The notes under the pieces are model-generated. The model was not told the origin of the DNA. It searched no databases and saw nothing but the letters and a program-made list of their open reading frames with translations. From assembly GCF_002931055.1 (NCBI RefSeq), contig NZ_PSXX01000004.1:215947-279946 (forward strand): 64,000 nt of DNA, read 5' to 3'. This DNA is from Pseudoclavibacter sp. AY1H1 (GTDB taxonomy: Bacteria > Actinomycetota > Actinomycetes > Actinomycetales > Microbacteriaceae). A program made the translations under genes and the position numbers. Each line of letters opens with the position of its first letter. Position 1 is the first letter of the stretch. Positions 28,902 through 38,182 of the stretch are shown piece after piece.

Positions 28902-30110
28902 ATGACGGATGGCACCCTCGGCACCCCGCTCACCCCCGCTTCGACGCGCGCGCTCCTCCTCGGCGCGGGCGAGCTCGGCAAGGAGGTCGCGCTCGAGCTG
29001 CAGCGCCTCGGCGTCGAGGTCATCGCCGTCGACCGCTACGCGAACGCCCCGGCGATGCAGCTCGCGCACCGCAGTCACGTGGTCGACATGCTCGACCCGG
29101 TGGCCCTGCGCGCCGTGCTGGCGCAGGAGCAGCCCGACATCGTGATCCCCGAGGTGGAGGCGATCGCGACGCAGGTGCTCGCCGAGATCGAAGCGGAGGG
29201 ACGCACCCGCGTCGTGCCGACCGCCCGGGCGACGCAGCTCACGATGGACCGTGAGGGCATCCGCCGGCTTGCCGCCGAGGAGCTCGGCCTGTCGACCTCC
29301 CCGTACCGATTCGCGGACACGTTCTCCGAGTTCGCGGCGGCCATCGAGGCGGTGGGCCTGCCCTGCGTGGTGAAGCCGGTCATGTCCTCGTCGGGGAAGG
29401 GGCAGTCGGTGATCCGGGAGCCGGACGATGTCCAGGCCTCGTGGGACTACGCGCAGGAGGGTGGTCGCACGGGCCGCGGCCGCGTCATCGTCGAGGGCTT
29501 CGTGCCGTTCGATTCGGAGATCACGCTGCTGACGGTGCGTCACGTCGGCGGCACCGTCTTCTGCGAGCCGGTCGGGCACACGCAGGTCGACGGCGACTAC
29601 CGCGAGTCGTGGCAGCCGGCGGCACTCCCCGTGGCGGCGCTGGAGAAGGCGAAGGTCGTCGCGAAGACGGTGACGGATGCGCTCGGCGGCTTCGGACTGT
29701 TCGGTGTGGAGCTGTTCATCGTCGGCGACGACGTGCTCTTCTCCGAGGTGTCTCCGCGCCCCCACGACACGGGCCTCGTCACGCTGGTGTCGCAGGATGT
29801 GTCGGAGTTCGCGCTGCACGCCCGGGCCGTCCTCGGCCTGCCGGTGTCGGAGCCGCTGCGGATCGGGGCTGGTTCTGGGGAGTCGGCTGCCGCATCGTGC
29901 GCGGTGCTCGCCGAGGGTACCGGTGTGCCGACGATCTCTGGCGTGGATGCTGCGCTCGCGGTCCCGACATCGCAGCTGCGCCTCTTCGGGAAGCCGAACG
30001 TCGCGGGCAAGCGCCGGGTGGCGGTCGCTCTCGCACGCGGCGCCGACGTCGACCAGGCCCGAGAGCGGGCTCGGGAAGCCGCGGCGGCACTGAGGATCAC
30101 GCTGAGCTGA
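28902..30110 (+). CDS. purT: Formate-dependent phosphoribosylglycinamide formyltransferase
   Basis: A 402-residue ATP-grasp enzyme. The N-terminus shows [29 protein letters not shown], the GAR-binding signature of PurT. The ATP-grasp domain has [16 protein letters not shown] and [16 protein letters not shown], and the metal site lies in [16 protein letters not shown]. It makes formyl-GAR from formate, ATP and GAR in purine synthesis, replacing folate-dependent PurN. GAGAAT ends 6 nt before the ATG and there is no ribosome site, so the message may be leaderless. Its stop lies inside a 24-bp palindrome shared with the convergent gene. Confidence 0.95.
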   Translation: MTDGTLGTPLTPASTRALLLGAGELGKEVALELQRLGVEVIAVDRYANAPAMQLAHRSHVVDMLDPVALRAVLAQEQPDIVIPEVEAIATQVLAEIEAEGRTRVVPTARATQLTMDREGIRRLAAEELGLSTSPYRFADTFSEFAAAIEAVGLPCVVKPVMSSSGKGQSVIREPDDVQASWDYAQEGGRTGRGRVIVEGFVPFDSEITLLTVRHVGGTVFCEPVGHTQVDGDYRESWQPAALPVAALEKAKVVAKTVTDALGGFGLFGVELFIVGDDVLFSEVSPRPHDTGLVTLVSQDVSEFALHARAVLGLPVSEPLRIGAGSGESAAASCAVLAEGTGVPTISGVDAALAVPTSQLRLFGKPNVAGKRRVAVALARGADVDQARERAREAAAALRITLS

Positions 30111-30124
30111 GTGCTCAGCTCAGC
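30101..30124. terminator. Palindrome spanning the stops of two convergent genes
   Basis: GCTGAGCTGAG (30101-30111) and its exact complement (30114-30124) are separated by only TG. The purT stop and the stop of the convergent small gene both lie inside it. It probably terminates both messages or is recognised as duplex DNA. Confidence 0.6.
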
Positions 30125-30434
30125 GCCGGCGACTCAGCAGCGACGCCTGCACCGCGAGGGCCGCGGCGATGATCACGAGCTGCACGCCACCCCAGAGCAC
30201 GTAGCCGGTGGGGATGCCGACGGGCGACGTCCAGGCCGTCGAGCAGCTGCCGAGCTGCACGCCGAAGCCGATGAGCGAACCGAGGTCGAAGCTGGCGTCG
30301 GACTCGGAGCCCAAGCACACGCCCCACCCCTCGTGCGGCACGAGCAGGACGGTCGTCACGACGAGCAGGACGACACTCGCACCGATCACGGCGACCGCTT
30401 GACGAATGCCCTTTCGCTCTCCCAGATTCTGCAT
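30120..30434 (-). CDS. Small two-helix membrane protein, hypothetical
   Basis: A 104-residue protein starting MQNLGERKGIRQ, with a membrane helix at about 12-33, an external loop of about 40 residues containing two cysteines (WGVCLGSES and GSCSTAW) and a second helix at about 77-97, ending in a basic SRRR tail. The two loop cysteines could form a disulfide outside the cell. No family was recognised. GGTGAG upstream supports the ATG. It is convergent with purT and is probably a single-gene unit. Confidence 0.65.
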   Translation of the reverse strand: MQNLGERKGIRQAVAVIGASVVLLVVTTVLLVPHEGWGVCLGSESDASFDLGSLIGFGVQLGSCSTAWTSPVGIPTGYVLWGGVQLVIIAAALAVQASLLSRRR

Positions 30435-30496
30435 CCGCTCACCCTGGCAGATCCAGGCCCAGGCCTGCGTGCGCCCGCGCACGCGCTCTGAGCTGC

Positions 30497-31390
30497 CTAG
30501 CCGTCGAGTCCCAGCTCGCGCACGCACTCGCGCAGGAACGCTGCCCCGGCGTCGTCGTGAATGAGGTCGCCGAACGTCACGACGTCGTACTCCTTCTCGA
30601 GGATCCCGTCAGCGGGCCGGACATCGACGTGCGCCGTGTCGTAGCCCGTCGCGTGCAGCTCGTCGGCCATCTTGTAGTCGCTGCGGGAGTCGCCGACCGA
30701 ACGCCAGCGCTTGGGCAGCGCACCGGCCGCCGCGAACTCGGCGAGCGCTCGCCGCGCACCGTGGTCCTTGTCGAGGTTCACGGACTCGATGTCGGTGGAG
30801 ATGATCGTCGGGTCGATGCGGAACGGAACGAGGCCCTGCGCATCCGGCGCCTCACGGTCGCCGTGGCGCATGCCGACGCCCTGCTGCACGGCGAGTTCGA
30901 ACGCCACATCGTCGAAGGCCTTCTGCCGCTCGAGGTACGCGGCGGAGCTGACATCGGTGCGCTGCTCGACAGAGATCATGGCCTTCTTCGTCTCGTCGAA
31001 GAAGAGGACATCGCTGAACTCGCCCTCGCCGAGTTCGCGGATCGCGGCGATGTACGCGGAAGGCGGCACGACCGACTCGTCGATCTGCAGCTCGCTCATC
31101 CCTTCGGGTGAAATCGCCGACCACGTTCCACCCTTCTCGTAGACCCCGAACATGCGGGCTCCCGGCTGACGCAGCGCGTCGGCGAGGCCGTTCTCGAAGA
31201 GCGGCTCGATGACGCGGTCGCGGATGAACTCCTCGGAGCGTCCCGTGATGAACGCGATGGGAACCCCCGCCGCGGCGAGGGTGACGAGGTCGTCGAGGAT
31301 GCTCTGGATCGCGATCGTGCGGGTCACGGGGCTCGCGATGGGGCCGTCCACGTCGAGGAGCAGGCCGAGGTCTTGGGGTGAAGTGGTCAC
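30497..31390 (-). CDS. HAD-superfamily phosphatase, Cof/MPGP-like
   Basis: A 297-residue protein with HAD motif I LLLDVDGPIAS (Asp14 and Asp16), motif II FITGR, a Lys in the ESVNLDKDHGARRAL segment and motif IV GDSRSDYKMADEL. A type IIB cap lies between. This pattern resembles mannosyl-3-phosphoglycerate or trehalose-phosphate phosphatases, which act on sugar phosphates in the cytosol. The start is GTG at 31390. No sugar-synthesis partner adjoins it, so the substrate is open. Confidence 0.82.
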   Translation of the reverse strand: MTTSPQDLGLLLDVDGPIASPVTRTIAIQSILDDLVTLAAAGVPIAFITGRSEEFIRDRVIEPLFENGLADALRQPGARMFGVYEKGGTWSAISPEGMSELQIDESVVPPSAYIAAIRELGEGEFSDVLFFDETKKAMISVEQRTDVSSAAYLERQKAFDDVAFELAVQQGVGMRHGDREAPDAQGLVPFRIDPTIISTDIESVNLDKDHGARRALAEFAAAGALPKRWRSVGDSRSDYKMADELHATGYDTAHVDVRPADGILEKEYDVVTFGDLIHDDAGAAFLRECVRELGLDG

Positions 31391-31536
31391 GTCTCATTGT
31401 GGCAGGGGGGCCGGGTCCGGGTCCAGGACGGGGGCCGGCGATGTCGTTGGCTCCTGCTACGTTGTGCGCTGGGGCGGCCATGGGAAAGGCGACCCTTATC
31501 TCGGAGAACTCGTCGCGAATCGGTGGCGTGGACAGA

Positions 31537-32607
31537 ATGGGGATCGGCGTGCGCGTGTGGAAGTCATGGATCTGGCCCGGCATCAAGATCGCGCTCGTGG
31601 CTGTGATCGCCGTCGCACTCGTCAAGATCGCGTTCTTCAGCTCGGCCCCCGAGGAGTCGGCGGCGCTGCCCACGGGTCAGGTCGTCGAACCCGTCATCAG
31701 TCCCGTGCTCGGCACGATCACGAACGACGTCACGTTGACGGCGAACGTGCAGGAGTCGCCGGCCGTCGACGCGAAGGTGCCCATGATGGGCACGATCGAC
31801 ACGGTGTACGTGACGCAGGGCGCGCGAGTCGAGGCGGGCGATGTGATCGCCGCCATCCGCAACGAGAAGACCCCGACGGCAGCAGCACCGTCGTCACCGG
31901 AGGCGAGCGGCGAGCCGCAGGCGGCTCCCGCGGTCGAGCCCGAGTACGAGTGGAACGAGATCGTCGCCCCGACGGCCGGCACCATCACGAAGCTCAACCT
32001 CATCGAGCAGCAGCAGGTGACGGTGGGCGAGGCTCCCGTCTCGATCACCCCGGCGAGCTTCATCGTGAAGGGCACCATCCCACCGGCCCAGCTGTACCGT
32101 CTGGCGACGACGCCAGCGGATGCGCAGGTCACGATCACGGCGGGCCCAGCCCCCTTCACGTGCACCGAGCTCCGCATCGCCTCTGGCGCCGCGGCGAAGA
32201 GCAGCAGCGCCGCGGAGGACCCGAGCGGCGCATCCGGTGCAGCTGAGACGACCGACACGACGACGGTCACGTGCAAGGTCCCCGCCGAGGTCACGGTGTT
32301 CCCCGGGCTCGAAGCGAACGTCGTGCTGCACGGCGGCGTCGCCGAGAACGTGCTCACCCTGCCGATCACGGCGGTGAAGGGGCAGGCGGAGACCGGGGTC
32401 GTCTTCGTGCAGGGCGCTGACGGTGCGATCGAGGAGCGGCCCGTGAAGCTCGGCCTCACCGACGGCACGCTCGTGCAGATCGCTGAAGGCGTCACCGAGA
32501 CCGACATCGTGCTCGAGTTCGTGCCCGGCGCCGACCAGGCGAGCCCGGAAGAGTGCTACATCGACCCGATGAGCGGCGCAGAGATCTGCGGGATGCTGGG
32601 CGGCTGA
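31537..32607 (+). CDS. Membrane-fusion-like accessory protein of an ABC transporter (MacA/HlyD type)
   Basis: The frame is open further upstream, but the ATG at 31537 gives a natural start followed by one membrane helix (WIWPGIKIALVAVIAVALVKIAFF). The 356-residue protein then has a split lipoyl-like domain (DAKVPMMGTIDTVYVTQGARVEAGDVIAAI and IVAPTAGTITKLNLIEQQQVTVGE) and a beta-barrel-type C-terminus (VLTLPITAVKGQAETGVVFV). In Gram-positive bacteria such proteins work with MacB-like ABC complexes at the outer face of the membrane. The following ATPase and FtsX-like permease complete the set. The start is uncertain by a few codons. Confidence 0.78.
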   Translation: MGIGVRVWKSWIWPGIKIALVAVIAVALVKIAFFSSAPEESAALPTGQVVEPVISPVLGTITNDVTLTANVQESPAVDAKVPMMGTIDTVYVTQGARVEAGDVIAAIRNEKTPTAAAPSSPEASGEPQAAPAVEPEYEWNEIVAPTAGTITKLNLIEQQQVTVGEAPVSITPASFIVKGTIPPAQLYRLATTPADAQVTITAGPAPFTCTELRIASGAAAKSSSAAEDPSGASGAAETTDTTTVTCKVPAEVTVFPGLEANVVLHGGVAENVLTLPITAVKGQAETGVVFVQGADGAIEERPVKLGLTDGTLVQIAEGVTETDIVLEFVPGADQASPEECYIDPMSGAEICGMLGG

Positions 32608-32608
32608 C

Positions 32609-33325
32609 GTGGCGTTCATCGAGCTCCGCGAAATCTCGAAGTCGGTGCGGGCCGCCGACGACAGCGAACTCCACATCCTGCGCGGCGTGAACCTGCAGAT
32701 CGAGGAGGGCGAGCACCTCTCGATCGTCGGGCGGTCCGGGTCGGGCAAGTCGACGCTGCTGAACATCCTGGGCCTGCTGGACGCGCCGACGAGCGGGGAG
32801 CTCCTCTTCGACGGCAAACCCACCGCCGCCCTGCGCCTGCGGGCGCGCGACCGGATGCGGGGTGCTCAGATCGGCTTCGTGTTCCAGCAGTTCAACCTGC
32901 TCGAGGGGCGCACGGCGACGGAGAACGTGGCCATGCCCCTCCTCTACGCGCGCGACAGCTCCTTCTGGCGGCGTGACGCTCTCGCCAGGGAAGCGCTCAC
33001 CGATGTGGGACTCGACCATCGTCTCGACTCGCTGCCGACTCGGCTGTCCGGCGGGGAGCAGCAGCGCGTCGCGATCGCGCGCGCCATCGTCCGGCGCCCG
33101 CGGGTGATCCTCGCCGACGAGCCGACCGGTGCGCTCGACGTCGAGACCGGCGCCCGCGTCATGACGTTGCTCGCCGACATCTCCAAGGAGACCGGGGCCG
33201 CGCTCGTCACGATCACGCACGATGAGAGCGTCGCGGCCAGGGCCGACCGGATGCTGCGCCTCGACGCTGGCCTGCTCGCACCCTCGAAACCGGCCGTCGT
33301 GCCCGCGGAAGGAGCACCCGCATGA
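32609..33325 (+). CDS. MacB/LolD-type ABC transporter ATPase
   Basis: A 238-residue cytosolic ATPase with Walker A GRSGSGKST, FQQFNLLEGRTATENVAMPL, signature LSGGEQQRVAIARAIV and Walker B VILADEPTGALD, all typical of the MacB/LolD/FtsE subfamily. A GTG start 1 bp after the preceding stop and a 4-bp overlap with the permease gene show tight coupling. It drives conformational work of the FtsX-like permease. Confidence 0.92.
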   Translation: MAFIELREISKSVRAADDSELHILRGVNLQIEEGEHLSIVGRSGSGKSTLLNILGLLDAPTSGELLFDGKPTAALRLRARDRMRGAQIGFVFQQFNLLEGRTATENVAMPLLYARDSSFWRRDALAREALTDVGLDHRLDSLPTRLSGGEQQRVAIARAIVRRPRVILADEPTGALDVETGARVMTLLADISKETGAALVTITHDESVAARADRMLRLDAGLLAPSKPAVVPAEGAPA

Positions 33326-34608
33326 GCTGGTTCACGCAGATCGCCGGTGCCTTCATCGAAGCGTGGGACGAGCTGCGAGTGCACCGCGTTCGGGTGACGC
33401 TCGCGCTGGTCGGCATCGGCATCGCCGTGTTCGCGATCGTCGCGGTCACCGGGCTCGGGTCGATCACACGGCAGTCGTCGATCGAGATCTCCGAACGATC
33501 CAGCGGGCGCCCCGCGAGCTACCAGCTGATGGTGAGCAGTGCGGCGACCGACGACAAGGTCGCTATCTACGAGGCGGCCTACAAGGCTGCGATCGAGCGG
33601 TACGGCATCACCTACCAGTCGACATCGGGGTCCGCCATGACGCGCATCCAGTTCGTCGACGGTGTCGCGGACGTCGAGTCCACGATCGTCGATCCGGCGT
33701 ACGGCGAGATGCACCGGGTGAAGCTCATCGAGGGGTCGTGGCTGACGTCGGACGACGCTGACCGATTGGCTCCCGCGGTCGTCATCAACGAGACCATGTG
33801 GAACCGGTTGGGCAACCCGTCTGTGGCCGAGCATCCGACGCTGCAGGTCGCGGGAGCTGCGCCGACGACGGCCGTGGTCGTCGGCGTCTCCGCCAACATC
33901 TACCCGGACTACCCAGAGCAGATGTACGTGCTGAGCGACGCCCAGCATCTCCTCGGGGCCAGCGCGGGCGGCGGCATGATGGGCGGGATGATGATGGGCG
34001 GCGCCTACGCCCCGCCGTCGATGGACGGCGACGAGGGGGCCACCGCGACGTTCCCGACCTACGAGCTGTGGCTGCCGCTCGAGAACCACGAGGAGCTGTC
34101 GAGCCAGATCGTGCGCGACCTGAAGGCGGCGCTTGGAGAGGGAGGCGCGGTCGACGCGCAGCGCACCGACTACCTGGCCTGGGGTGAGGACCCGTTCCTT
34201 GCCGTGCAGATCCTCGTGACCGCGGTCGGCGGCATCGTGCTGCTTGTCGGCACGATCGGATTCGTGAACCTGTCGATCGTGACGGTGAAGCAGCGGGTGC
34301 GGGAGATCGGCATCCGGAGGTCGTTCGGCGCCACCGGTGGCCGCGTGTTCTTCTCGATCCTGCTGGAGAGCGTCGTGGGCACGCTGCTCGCGGGGATCGT
34401 GGGCATCGGGTGCGCGATCGTGACGTTGCAGAACCCGCTTGTGCAGGGGGCGATCACGGGCGGGCTGGGTCTCACCGATTCGGTGCCGTTCCCGGTGGAT
34501 GCGGCAGTGCTCGGCATCGTCGTGAGCGTCGGAGTCGGCCTGCTCGCGGGGTTCATCCCGGCGGTCATTGCGACGCGCAGCAACGTGATCGACGCGATCC
34601 GGTCGTAG
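33322..34608 (+). CDS. FtsX-like/MacB-type ABC permease
   Basis: A 428-residue protein. It has one N-terminal helix (VTLALVGIGIAVFAIVAVTGL), a large extracytoplasmic MacB-PCD domain (about 45-285) containing a Met/Gly-rich stretch (GGGMMGGMMMGG) and three C-terminal helices with the FtsX motif VKQRVREIGIRRSFGATGGRVF. Together with the fusion protein and ATPase it forms a mechanotransmitting exporter, commonly used for antibiotics, peptides or lipids. The cargo is unknown. The Met-rich patch could bind metal, but this is speculative. Confidence 0.9.
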   Translation: MSWFTQIAGAFIEAWDELRVHRVRVTLALVGIGIAVFAIVAVTGLGSITRQSSIEISERSSGRPASYQLMVSSAATDDKVAIYEAAYKAAIERYGITYQSTSGSAMTRIQFVDGVADVESTIVDPAYGEMHRVKLIEGSWLTSDDADRLAPAVVINETMWNRLGNPSVAEHPTLQVAGAAPTTAVVVGVSANIYPDYPEQMYVLSDAQHLLGASAGGGMMGGMMMGGAYAPPSMDGDEGATATFPTYELWLPLENHEELSSQIVRDLKAALGEGGAVDAQRTDYLAWGEDPFLAVQILVTAVGGIVLLVGTIGFVNLSIVTVKQRVREIGIRRSFGATGGRVFFSILLESVVGTLLAGIVGIGCAIVTLQNPLVQGAITGGLGLTDSVPFPVDAAVLGIVVSVGVGLLAGFIPAVIATRSNVIDAIRS

Positions 34609-34619
34609 GGCGCTGCGTC

Positions 34620-34640
34620 GGGCCCTCGTGTCGTGGGCCC
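34620..34640. terminator. Short hairpin between convergent genes
   Basis: GGGCCC at 34620-34625 can pair with GGGCCC at 34635-34640 across a 9-nt loop, between the permease gene and the convergent membrane-protein gene. Confidence 0.4.
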
Positions 34641-34691
34641 TTGCTCCAGCTCTGACCTGGCGTCGGGCTTGGGGTGAAGTGCCGGCAGTCG

Positions 34692-35360
34692 TTAGACCAG
34701 CTGCGCGTCGCCTGGCACGGCTGCGGGCGTCCCGAAGCGGAGCGCGGCGACGACGGCCCAGATGAGGAGGAGCGGCAGCGCGACGTAGGTAGCGGTCATG
34801 AGCGGTGCGCTCAGGGTGAGGAAGCCGGCGGCTGAGGCGAGGAGCGCGACGATGGTCGCTCCGCTGACGAGCGTCGCCCAGACGGGGCGGCGGACCTGGC
34901 CGAGCAGGACGACCAGCACGAGCGCGGCGAGAGCGAGCATCTTGATGCCGTCGACGACCTGGATGGTGGCCCAGACCTGCCCGGAGTCGAGCCCGAGCAG
35001 CGGTGAGGAGCCGTCGGAGGCGAGCCCGAAGGTGAGGAGTGCTTCGCCGGCGAGCTGGATGAGCGAGAGCACGAGGGTTGCGAGGCCCGCGCCTCGCGTG
35101 GCCCTGCGCAGCCGCTGGCTGCCGAGCAGCGTGGACATGCCGTAGAGGGCGACGGCTGCGAGGCCGTGCACGAGGGTGGCGTTGACGAGCACGCTCGGCG
35201 AGGTCGCGTAGGCCTCGGCGACGGCGGCTGAGCTGTCGGCCGGAGTGATGTCTGGGGCGCCGACGAGCAACCCGCTGATCCAGGCGGACACGTAGACGCC
35301 GCACCACACCCAGAGCGTCCGCTGGATCTCGAGCGTCGGGGCCGTCGCCGGTGTTGTCAT
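34692..35360 (-). CDS. Hypothetical integral membrane protein
   Basis: A 222-residue protein with six or seven hydrophobic segments: about 15-35, 60-78, 87-110, 125-150, 158-178 and 185-205. It lacks a recognised motif. The layout resembles small DUF4386-like membrane proteins, but similarity is not strong enough to assign a family. It is convergent with the MacB-like operon and sits alone. Confidence 0.65.
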   Translation of the reverse strand: MTTPATAPTLEIQRTLWVWCGVYVSAWISGLLVGAPDITPADSSAAVAEAYATSPSVLVNATLVHGLAAVALYGMSTLLGSQRLRRATRGAGLATLVLSLIQLAGEALLTFGLASDGSSPLLGLDSGQVWATIQVVDGIKMLALAALVLVVLLGQVRRPVWATLVSGATIVALLASAAGFLTLSAPLMTATYVALPLLLIWAVVAALRFGTPAAVPGDAQLV

Positions 35361-35547
35361 GCGGCAACGCTAACCGGAGCGAGCGTACGGAGGCTGTGTT
35401 CGGCGCCGCGGCGGGCCGGCTCTGGCCGCGGCTCGTCGCGGACGGCGCCGCGGGATGCGCAGTGAGCGTTGCGGTGCGCTGCGGTGCGCGGCGAAAGAAG
35501 TGACACGCCAATCACAGAATGTCGGTGGTTCGGGAGACGATGCAGGT

Positions 35548-37848
35548 ATGCAGAACGAACCGATCGACAACGAGGCTCCGCGGGCCGCGGCGCCTGGTCG
35601 CGCGGCTCGGCTTCGTGAGATGCGCCGGCGTCTCGCGGCCGGGCTCGGTGTCGAGCAGGGCGTCGTCGACGACGCCTGCCAGCGCGCCGAAGATCGCACG
35701 CGCGGCGCGCGGCGAGCGCTGCTTGTGCTCGCCCTCGCCGACAACCAGCGGCACCTGAATCGGCTCCACGGCGAGCAAACAGAGCTGCACGCTCGGGCGC
35801 TCGAGCTGGGGCTCCGGGGCGACGAGCTGGCCGGCACCTCGAGTCCCGCCCTGGAGGTGCGGTCGCTCGCGTCCGAGATCGCGGCAGTGTCGGGCAGGTC
35901 GCAGCGGTCGGTGCAGATCGAATTCGGTCGAGCGGATGCGATCGCCAATCGTTTCGAGCCCGTTCAGGAGGCGATGAAGGCCGGGGTCATCAGCCGCGCG
36001 CATGCACTGGTGATCGTCGACGCGGGTCTTCGCATCACGCATCCCGACCCTGCTGAGCTCGAGCGTCGCCGAGAGCACTTTGCGCGCGTGGTGCTCGAGA
36101 AGGCCGTCTCGACGACCCCCGGTCGAATCAAGTCCTTCGCGGAGCGGGTCGCCGAGGAATTGACCGAGGAGTCACTCGATGAGCGCTTCGAGAGGGCCCG
36201 CCGTACCCGACGGGTGACGCTCTCGCAGCTCGAGGACGGCCTCGGCGAGCTGTCGGTCATCGACTCCTACGCGAAGCTCGTGGCGATCTTCGACCGGACG
36301 ACAAGGCAGGCGCTCGTCATCAGCGACGGCGAGCGACGGGCCGCAAAGGAACGCGCCGACGCGCACCCGACCGGCAACGACGCCGACGGTCAAGGCGAGG
36401 CGCGAGCCAACGGAGACCCCCAAGGTCCTGCCAACGGCCACGCCGATGGTTGCGATAGTGAGCCAGCCAGTGCGCTGGACGCCGGGAGCAGAGGCGACGA
36501 TCCGCATTTTGAGCCCCGTTCGCTGGACGAGGTGCGCGCGGATGTGCTCTCCGACAGCTTCCTTCGCACGACGCCGGAGGAGTTGCGGGGCAGGGCTCCG
36601 ATCAAGGCAAAGATCTCGATCGTCATTCCGGCTGAGACGCTGCTCGCACCCACCGGGTACAGAGTCGGTAGAGACGCCGCAGCCAGCACGGACGGCGCAG
36701 ACGGCACGGTCGGCACCGGTGGCACCGCCGGCACAGTCGGCATCCACGGCACAGCCGGCGCAGCCCGGACAGGCAGCCCAGGCAGCCCCGACCGCGGAGA
36801 CCGCGGAGATGCTGCACGCCGGGGGAGCCCCGGTCCTGCCCTTCTGAACGGCTACACCCCTGTTCCGACTGCGGAGGTGCGGCGCCTCATCGACGCGGCG
36901 CCCGAGTTCGAGCGCATCTTCACGGATCCCCTCAAGGGCACGCTGGTCGAGGTCGATACGTACCGGCCGACGAGTGCGATGCGCCGCCGAATCGCTGTCC
37001 GCGATGGTCGCTGCCGTTTCGTGGGATGCATGATGCCGGCGAGCCGCTGCGATATCGACCACACGAAGGCCTGGGAGGAGGGCGGCCCGACGAGTCTTGC
37101 GAACCTCGGCCACCTCTGTGGAGGCCACCACACGGGCAAGCACCACGGTGATTGGGAGGTACGACAGCTGCCCGATGGCGTCTACGAGTGGCGATCTCCT
37201 AGCGGTTTCGTCTTCCGCGACGCCCCAGTGCAGTTCGGCCGGCTCACCGCACTTTCGAACCCTGACCGCGGCGAGCAGTCGAGCGCCACCCAACCCAGTA
37301 CCGACAGCGGCGGCCAAGTCGCCCTCCCGTCGACCGCTCCGGGCCTCGGCGACTCACGCAGCTCTGGCCGCGCCGACGACACCGCCGCTGCTCAGCGCGC
37401 GGTCGGTGGCGGCGACCTTGAGGAGGTTGGTGGTGGTGGCGGCGACCTTGAGGACGCGGGCGACGCAGCACAAGTGGGCGACGTCAGCGACGTTCGCGAC
37501 CCGATCCACGCTCGCCACCAGCACTGCCCAGGGGAACACGAGTGCGAGCGCGAAGACAGGGACGAGGACGAGGACGAGGACAAGGCCAGGCACGAGGACG
37601 AGGACAAGGCCAGGCGCGAGGACGAGGACGACCTGCGGTCGCGGTTCCCGAAACTTGGCTTCCTCGAGGAGTTCAGGAGGGAGCGCGCGGCGAAGAAGGC
37701 GGCCATCGAGTCGGGGGCAACGAGTCGGTGGCAACCTGAATTTCGTCCAACCGGGCAACGGGGCGACGAGGGAGGTGGCGACCAGCTGCGCGCCGAGAGC
37801 TCTCGTGGAGAACGTTCGGACTCGTCGGACGATCCGCCGCCCTTCTGA
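35548..37848 (+). CDS. DUF222-HNH endonuclease-like protein (13E12 repeat family)
   Basis: A 766-residue protein. The N-terminal two thirds is a DUF222 domain (LASEIAAVSGRSQRSVQIEF, VISRAHALVIVDAGLRI) interrupted by two low-complexity segments (about 275-330, and a Gly/Thr-rich run at 380-430). An HNH domain follows at about 484-535, with RDGRCRFVGC, DIDHTKAWEEGGPTSLANLGHLC and HHTGKHH providing the zinc and catalytic residues. A long acidic and Arg-rich tail with Glu-Asp repeats (about 670-700) ends the protein. This family is multicopy in actinobacteria. Nuclease activity is inferred from the intact HNH, and biological function is not established. Confidence 0.88.
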   Translation: MQNEPIDNEAPRAAAPGRAARLREMRRRLAAGLGVEQGVVDDACQRAEDRTRGARRALLVLALADNQRHLNRLHGEQTELHARALELGLRGDELAGTSSPALEVRSLASEIAAVSGRSQRSVQIEFGRADAIANRFEPVQEAMKAGVISRAHALVIVDAGLRITHPDPAELERRREHFARVVLEKAVSTTPGRIKSFAERVAEELTEESLDERFERARRTRRVTLSQLEDGLGELSVIDSYAKLVAIFDRTTRQALVISDGERRAAKERADAHPTGNDADGQGEARANGDPQGPANGHADGCDSEPASALDAGSRGDDPHFEPRSLDEVRADVLSDSFLRTTPEELRGRAPIKAKISIVIPAETLLAPTGYRVGRDAAASTDGADGTVGTGGTAGTVGIHGTAGAARTGSPGSPDRGDRGDAARRGSPGPALLNGYTPVPTAEVRRLIDAAPEFERIFTDPLKGTLVEVDTYRPTSAMRRRIAVRDGRCRFVGCMMPASRCDIDHTKAWEEGGPTSLANLGHLCGGHHTGKHHGDWEVRQLPDGVYEWRSPSGFVFRDAPVQFGRLTALSNPDRGEQSSATQPSTDSGGQVALPSTAPGLGDSRSSGRADDTAAAQRAVGGGDLEEVGGGGGDLEDAGDAAQVGDVSDVRDPIHARHQHCPGEHECEREDRDEDEDEDKARHEDEDKARREDEDDLRSRFPKLGFLEEFRRERAAKKAAIESGATSRWQPEFRPTGQRGDEGGGDQLRAESSRGERSDSSDDPPPF

Positions 37849-38182
37849 GCCCGGCTGGCTCGCCTGAGACCCGACGATCCCTCGTGACCGAGCCAGGCGC
37901 CCATCCCATCTGTTGTCCCTGAGCGCCCCTCGGATTCCCACCTGGCTCGCATGGAGGAGCTTTGGAGCTCGTCGTACATTGAGGGAGAAACGAGCGCGAT
38001 GACACCCGCGGCTTCTCCAACGTCCGCAAGATCGAGCAGGCTGACGATGTTGACGAAGGAGACGGCTCAGTCAACTCACTGAGCTCAGTCAACTCACTGG
38101 GCTGAGCCAACTCACTGGGCTGAGCCAACTCAACGGCTTCAGCGAATTCAGGACGACCACACCTGCGATCAAAGGAGACGCC
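37849..38182. other. Intergenic region with an 18-bp minisatellite
   Basis: I see no gene in these 334 bp. The last third contains the array at 38065-38136, followed by the ribosome site of the next gene. Confidence 0.65.
38065..38136. repeat. 18-bp tandem repeat, four units
   Basis: Units of the form GCTSAGYCAACTCACTGR repeat four times with 1-3 changes each. They lie about 45 bp before the reductase gene. Confidence 0.85.

Noticed and set aside
32944..35511. An 855-residue minus-strand open frame opposite the MacB-like operon
   Set aside because: It has no motif and is antisense to three well-supported genes.
35548..37848. 13E12-type gene as evidence for a prophage
   Set aside because: The family is chromosomal and multicopy in actinobacteria, and no phage genes adjoin it.
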